Both the position numbers and the translations under genes were made by a program. From NCBI RefSeq assembly GCF_001500025.1, contig NZ_LQIW01000048.1, positions 219,169 through 283,168 of the forward strand: a stretch of DNA of 64,000 nt, in the 5' to 3' direction. The DNA comes from Mycobacterium sp. IS-1590 (lineage in GTDB: Bacteria; Actinomycetota; Actinomycetes; Mycobacteriales; Mycobacteriaceae). Each line of letters begins with the position of its first letter. Positions within the stretch are counted from its first letter, which is position 1. The notes below the pieces were generated by a model. That model saw nothing but the letters and a program-made list of their open reading frames with translations, ran no database searches and was not told where the DNA came from. Below, in pieces: positions 60,043-64,000 of this stretch.

Positions 60043-60849
60043 ATGACGGTTGACGACTGGCGGGCCGACGGTCCCCGTCAGGAGCTGGTTGCCCGGATCC
60101 GTCGCGGCAAGCTCTCGTTGGGTATCGCCCAGGACATCGTTCGGCGCATCGCACTGGATCAGCTGTCGGTCGGGAGCCCGCTTCCCACCGAACAGGCGAT
60201 GGCCGCCGAGTTCGGCGTCGGCCGGGCCTCGATCCGCGAAGCGCTGCGGGTGCTGGAGCTGCAGGGAATCGTCGAGATCCGCCGGGGCAACGGCGGCGGT
60301 CCGGTTGTCGGTCACCGCGGGCCGCAACGCTTCGGCGAGACGATGACGATGCATCTGCAGCTGGCCCACGCGACGATGCGCGACGTCAACGAGTCAATGA
60401 TCTATCTCGAGCCGCTGGCGGCCGAACGGGCCGCACTGCGAGTTCGTGAGGGCTCGGCCGATCCGCACCTGATCGCGCAGATGGTCGAGGAGAGCCGCCG
60501 CGGGATGGCCCGGGTGACCGAGCAGAAGCTGTCCAGCCACGACTACGTCGACTCGGGCAGCCGCTTCCACATCGTGGTCCGCGACATCTGCCCGAACCCG
60601 GCGCTCGACCTTCTCACCGAGTCGGTGAGCCACATCTTCTCGAGCCGCACCGCGCAAGGCGGCGCCAACCTCTTCAGTGACATGACGAGAACCCGCCTGC
60701 ACTTCGATCACATCCGCATTGCCGATGCCATCGAAGCCGGCGATCCGGACGCGGCGCGCGAACTCATGCGTGAGCACATGACCACTGCGTCGCAGGCGAT
60801 CTTCGAGGTTGCGCCGGACTTGGCGGATAACCTGGTCGACTGGCAGTGA
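60043..60849 (+). CDS. GntR-family (FadR/FCD) regulator
   Basis: A 268-residue regulator with an N-terminal winged helix (PLPTEQAMAAEFGVGRASIR, then EALRVLELQGIVEIRRG) and a C-terminal all-helical FCD domain. FCD regulators often bind acids or acyl-CoAs through a metal site. It is divergent from the amidohydrolase with the palindrome between, and likely controls this catabolic block. Confidence 0.88.
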   Translation: MTVDDWRADGPRQELVARIRRGKLSLGIAQDIVRRIALDQLSVGSPLPTEQAMAAEFGVGRASIREALRVLELQGIVEIRRGNGGGPVVGHRGPQRFGETMTMHLQLAHATMRDVNESMIYLEPLAAERAALRVREGSADPHLIAQMVEESRRGMARVTEQKLSSHDYVDSGSRFHIVVRDICPNPALDLLTESVSHIFSSRTAQGGANLFSDMTRTRLHFDHIRIADAIEAGDPDAARELMREHMTTASQAIFEVAPDLADNLVDWQ

Positions 60850-60873
60850 CGGGCCCGCGGGAAGGGCCGCGCT

Positions 60874-61698
60874 TCACACGTTGCAGAATCCGGCGTCGAC
60901 GGGCAGGCACACGCCGGTGATGTAGCGGCCCCGCTCGGAGACCAGCCATGCCACCGCGTCGGCGATGTCCTCGGGCTGAAGGATGTTGACGTTCGGCAGC
61001 AGGTTGCGAAGGTTGGCCAGCGGCCGCTCGGCGACGGTTGCGATCCAACTGGAGAACGCTTCGTTGCGGGTCATCCCGGAGTCGACGCCGGTGGGCAGTA
61101 TGGCGTTGACGCGAATGTTGTGCGGCCCAAGCGCATTTGCGAACACGCGCATCAATCCGAGGATGCCCGACTTCGCGGCCGTGTAGCCGTCGAGGCCACC
61201 CCAGCCGCCGGTGAAACCCTTGACCGCGGCCGTGGAGCTCGTCAGTACCACCGATCCGGGACGACCGGCCTCGACGAGTGCTGGGGTGGTGGCCTTCACG
61301 GTGTTCCACACGCCGGCGAGCATGATGTCGATCGCGTCCTTGAAGGCGCGGGCCTCGTCGACGTCGGAAGGGTAGGCACACCCGCCGGCGTTGGCGATCA
61401 CGATGTCGGCACAATCGACGCCGAGGTCATGGGTACCGGCCGAAAACGCTTGTCGGACTTGGTCGAACTCGCGGACGTCGGCAACCTGGGGACTGGCCCG
61501 CTGCCCGGCCTCCTCGACCAGACGGCAGGTTTCCTCGAGTTCTTCGCGCGTGCCCATGGGGTAGGGAATGGTCTCGATGTCGGCACAGATGTCGACCGCG
61601 ATCACGTCGATGCCGTCGGCGGCCAGGCGCACGGCGTGGGCCCTGCCCTGCCCGCGAGCCGCCCCCGTGATCATTGCGACCCGCTGCGCGCCCGTCAT
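60874..61698 (-). CDS. mycofactocin-type short-chain dehydrogenase
   Basis: A 274-residue SDR. TGAARGQGRAHAVRLA binds the cofactor and YTAAKSG is the YxxxK pair. An insertion after the second strand (DICADIETIPYPMGTREELE) is the mark of the mycofactocin-coupled subfamily, whose NAD is not freely exchanged and which needs mycofactocin as electron carrier. It likely oxidises an alcohol in the adjacent pathway. ATG 61698 is the start; it is divergent from alkA. Confidence 0.87.
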   Translation of the reverse strand: MTGAQRVAMITGAARGQGRAHAVRLAADGIDVIAVDICADIETIPYPMGTREELEETCRLVEEAGQRASPQVADVREFDQVRQAFSAGTHDLGVDCADIVIANAGGCAYPSDVDEARAFKDAIDIMLAGVWNTVKATTPALVEAGRPGSVVLTSSTAAVKGFTGGWGGLDGYTAAKSGILGLMRVFANALGPHNIRVNAILPTGVDSGMTRNEAFSSWIATVAERPLANLRNLLPNVNILQPEDIADAVAWLVSERGRYITGVCLPVDAGFCNV

Positions 61699-61866
61699 CG
61701 GTCTCCGTGGGTTTCGAACGTTCGACTATTTGGATCAACGTACGGCGGGCGCGACTCCGCCGTCAAGCATTCCGTTCCGCGCGGCATGGCAGTACCCGGT
61801 CGGCCCCCGACGACCATGTCGGTTTTCCGCCAGCCTTGTCGGTGGCCTCGTGTAATCGTGAGAGAC

Positions 61867-63351
61867 ATGTACGACGATTTCGACCGCTGCTACCGGGCCG
61901 TCCAGTCCAAGGACGCCCGGTTCGACGGTTGGTTCGTCACCGCGGTGCTGACCACGAAGATCTATTGCCGACCAAGCTGCCCGGTCCGCCCGCCGTACGC
62001 GCGCAATATGCGGTTCTACCCGACGGCGGCGGCCGCTCAGAAGGCCGGATTCCGCGCATGTAAGCGGTGCCGGCCCGACGCCTCGCCGGGCTCGCCGGAG
62101 TGGAATGTCCGCGGCGATGTCGTTGCGCGGGCCATGCGGCTGATCGCCGACGGCGTCGTCGACCGCGAAGGGGTGACCGGACTGGCCGCCAGACTCGGAT
62201 ACACCACCCGCCAGGTCGAGCGGCTCCTACAGGCAGAGGTCGGCGCCAATCCGCTCGCGTTGGCGCGGGCACAGCGTTCGCAGACGGCACGTGTGCTCAT
62301 CGAAACCACCGAATTGCCCTTCAGTGACGTCGCATTCGCATCAGGCTTCTCCAGCATCCGCCAGTTCAACGACACCGTCCGAACGGTGTATGACCTTCCT
62401 CCGACCGCACTCCGCCAGCGCGCGCGAACGCGCCTGGGCCGCAACGACGACGGTGCCGGGGTCATCTCGCTGCGACTGCCGGTCCGCACCCCGTTCGCCT
62501 ACGAGGGATTGTTCGGCCACCTCGCTGCCAGTGCGGTGCCGGGCGTCGAAGAGGTGCGCGACGGCACCTATCGGCGGACATTGCGCCTGCCCAACGGCAG
62601 CGGAATCGTCGCTCTCACACCGCAACCGGACCATGTCCAATGCCGCGTTGCCCTCGACGACTTCCGTGATCTGGCCACGACGATCGCCCGCTGCCGGCGG
62701 CTGCTTGACCTCGATGCGGACCCGGAGGTGGTGGTCGATGCCCTGGGCGCCGACGCGGACTTGAGCGCCCTGGTCGCCAAGGCTCCGGGACAACGCATCC
62801 CCCGCACCGTCGACGAACAGGAACTGGCGGTACGGGCGGTACTCGGCCAACAGGTGTCGGTGAAGGCGGCGCGCACTCATGCCGGCCGCCTCGCGAGTGC
62901 GTACGGTCAACCGATCACCGATGCGAATGGCGGTCTGACACACGTCCTCCCACCGGTCGAGCATCTCGCCGAGATCGACCCCGCCCATCTGGCATTCCCG
63001 AAGTCCCGGCAACGGTCCTTGATGTCGCTGATCCGCGCGCTGGCCAACGGTGACGTGGTGCTGGATGCGGGCTGCGATTGGGACCGCGCGCGTGACCAAT
63101 TGCAGGCGCTACCCGGAATCGGCCCGTGGACCGCGGAGATCATCGCCATGCGCGGGTTGGGAGACCCCGACGCATTCCCGGTGACCGACCTTGGCGTGCG
63201 GCTTGCCGCCGAACAGCTCGGGTTGCCCGCCGATGCGCGCTCGCTCGCCGAACACAGCGTCCGCTGGCGACCGTGGCGTTCGTACGTGACACAGCATCTG
63301 TGGACCGCGCTCGATCATGCGGTCAACGACTGGCCGCCGAAGGAGAAGTGA
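61867..63351 (+). CDS. alkA: Ada-AlkA fusion: methylphosphotriester sensor, AraC domain and 3-methyladenine glycosylase
   Basis: A 494-residue three-part protein. The N-terminal Ada zinc domain has IYCRPSCPVRPP and RACKRCRPD, holding four Cys including the methyl acceptor. An AraC-type DNA-binding domain spans about 85-180, and a C-terminal HhH glycosylase has ALPGIGPWTAEIIAMRG with the catalytic Asp further on in VTDLG. It repairs alkylated bases and activates the adaptive response. It is coupled to ogt (TGATG). Confidence 0.94.
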   Translation: MYDDFDRCYRAVQSKDARFDGWFVTAVLTTKIYCRPSCPVRPPYARNMRFYPTAAAAQKAGFRACKRCRPDASPGSPEWNVRGDVVARAMRLIADGVVDREGVTGLAARLGYTTRQVERLLQAEVGANPLALARAQRSQTARVLIETTELPFSDVAFASGFSSIRQFNDTVRTVYDLPPTALRQRARTRLGRNDDGAGVISLRLPVRTPFAYEGLFGHLAASAVPGVEEVRDGTYRRTLRLPNGSGIVALTPQPDHVQCRVALDDFRDLATTIARCRRLLDLDADPEVVVDALGADADLSALVAKAPGQRIPRTVDEQELAVRAVLGQQVSVKAARTHAGRLASAYGQPITDANGGLTHVLPPVEHLAEIDPAHLAFPKSRQRSLMSLIRALANGDVVLDAGCDWDRARDQLQALPGIGPWTAEIIAMRGLGDPDAFPVTDLGVRLAAEQLGLPADARSLAEHSVRWRPWRSYVTQHLWTALDHAVNDWPPKEK

Positions 63352-63854
63352 TGACTGCCTTGCGATTTCGCACGATGCCGAGCCCGGTCGGTCAATTGAC
63401 ATTAGCAGGTCGCGATGGTCGGCTCATGCATCTGCGGATGGTGGATCAAACGTATGAGCCGAGTCGCGAAGGTTGGGTTGCCGACGAAAGCGCATTCCCG
63501 GAGGCCGTCGAACAGCTCGAGGCGTACTTTGCCGGTGAGCTCACCGACTTCGATCTCGAACTCGACCTGGTTGGTACGGCGTTCCAGCGAAAGGTCTGGG
63601 CAGCGCTGCTGACCATCCCCTACGGGGAAACGCGGTCGTACGGCGAGATCGCCCGCCAGATCGGCACGCCCGGCGCATTCCGGGCCGTGGGGTTGGCCAA
63701 CGGACACAATCCGATTGGGATCATCGTGCCGTGCCATCGGGTGATCGGCGCCAACGGCAGCCTCACGGGGTACGGCGGTGGCCTCGACAGAAAGAGAGCA
63801 TTGCTGGAGATGGAGAAGAGCCGGGTCGCGCCCGCGCTGACGCTCTTCGACTGA
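63351..63854 (+). CDS. ogt: O6-methylguanine-DNA methyltransferase
   Basis: A 167-residue suicide repair protein. The active-site motif IIVPCHRVIG carries the alkyl-acceptor Cys, and YGETRSYGEIARQIG is the DNA-binding helix. Its ATG overlaps the alkA stop, so sensor/glycosylase and methyltransferase are made together. Confidence 0.95.
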   Translation: MTALRFRTMPSPVGQLTLAGRDGRLMHLRMVDQTYEPSREGWVADESAFPEAVEQLEAYFAGELTDFDLELDLVGTAFQRKVWAALLTIPYGETRSYGEIARQIGTPGAFRAVGLANGHNPIGIIVPCHRVIGANGSLTGYGGGLDRKRALLEMEKSRVAPALTLFD

Positions 63855-63888
63855 CATCGTTCGCCGCCGGAGTCAGACGCACAAATGC

Positions 63889-63919
63889 CTGTGGCCCCCA
63901 ATCGAATTGGGGGCCACAG
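63889..63919. terminator. strong hairpin between ogt and the rRNA operon
   Basis: CTGTGGCCCCCAAT and ATTGGGGGCCACAG form a perfect 14-bp stem around CGA. It lies 12 bases beyond the 5S rRNA 3' end on the minus strand, and 35 bases after the ogt stop on the plus strand, so it can serve both. The following bases are AT-rich but lack a clean T-run. Confidence 0.8.
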
Positions 63920-63930
63920 AGCTTAATTTG

Positions 63931-64000
63931 TGTTCGGCGGTGTCCTACTTTTCCGCCCGGGTTGGGCAGTATCATTGGCGCTGGCAGGCTTAGCTTCCGG
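63931..64000 (-). rRNA. rrf: 5S ribosomal RNA, 3' portion
   Basis: The plus strand starting TGTTCGGCGGTGTCCTAC is the reverse complement of a mycobacterial 5S rRNA 3' end (CACCGCCGAACA). The GGAAGCTAAGCCTGCCAGCG segment is in place at the window edge. About 70 bases are present; the remainder and the 23S and 16S genes should lie beyond the right end. Confidence 0.95.

Noticed and set aside
61120..61866. Large N-terminal extension in frame with alkA
   Set aside because: It runs antisense through the SDR gene and has no similarity to the Ada domain, which begins at ATG 61867.
1..64000. CRISPR arrays, insertion sequences, prophage or integrase genes
   Set aside because: No regularly spaced direct repeats, transposase or recombinase motifs were found on either strand.

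Overview
The window reads as chromosomal DNA of a mycobacterium, most likely a free-living, metabolically versatile (Mycolicibacterium-type) species. It is GC-rich and has GTG starts, 4-base start/stop overlaps and leaderless starts. The right two thirds keep a gene order known from Mycobacterium tuberculosis: lprD, rdgB-rph-cAMP phosphodiesterase-murI-rhomboid-cysM-cysO-mec-peptidase-aosR, clpS, pncB, dinG, glgP/glgE/glgB, thioredoxin-like, fadA4, epimerase, nucS, adenylate cyclase, alkA, ogt and the end of an rRNA operon. MspA-type porin, WhiB and mycofactocin-type SDR genes fit the same assignment.

Positions 1-21,100 are accessory. Two MHS-type transporters (the first cut by the window edge) face a long minus-strand operon (about 13.4 to 2.3 kb). 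In transcription order it holds a TetR regulator, a 35-residue Trp-rich peptide, a VWA (NorD/CoxE-like) protein, a MoxR/NorQ-like AAA+ ATPase, a 42-residue membrane peptide, a polytopic membrane protein, a 145-residue membrane protein, a P450, two dehydrogenases, a VOC protein, two more P450s and a homologue of the ERG2/sigma-1 receptor family. Most junctions are ATGA/GTGA/TGATG overlaps. A second copy of the polytopic membrane protein, a second TetR, an SDR, a third dehydrogenase, an amidohydrolase and an AraC regulator follow. A shared TGACT-nn-AGTCA palindrome lies in the three control regions. I infer oxidation of a hydrophobic, perhaps sterol- or terpenoid-like, compound, with an ATPase/VWA pair maturing an unknown membrane metalloenzyme. 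Then come a TetR/whiB6-like pair with twin operators, small genes and tRNA-Leu(UAG).

Positions 21,200-51,700 are mostly core: nucleotide housekeeping, peptidoglycan precursor supply, CysO-dependent cysteine synthesis, NAD salvage, a DinG helicase, and alpha-glucan metabolism (GlgP, GlgE, GlgB). Insertions relative to the familiar order include a lipoprotein metallopeptidase, an MspA-family protein and a beta-propeller lyase-like gene overlapping glgP.

Positions 51,700-61,700 form a second accessory block. It has a carotenoid-oxygenase-like gene with a divergent TetR, a secreted protein, a P450 whose haem loop is spaced as in CYP125, a thiolase-fold protein lacking the usual nucleophilic Cys next to a DUF35 partner (a retro-aldolase-like pair), a CaiB-type CoA transferase, an amidohydrolase, a GntR regulator and a mycofactocin-type SDR. 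This looks like CoA-linked degradation of a side chain or ring. The window ends with alkA, ogt, a strong hairpin and the 3' end of a minus-strand 5S rRNA.
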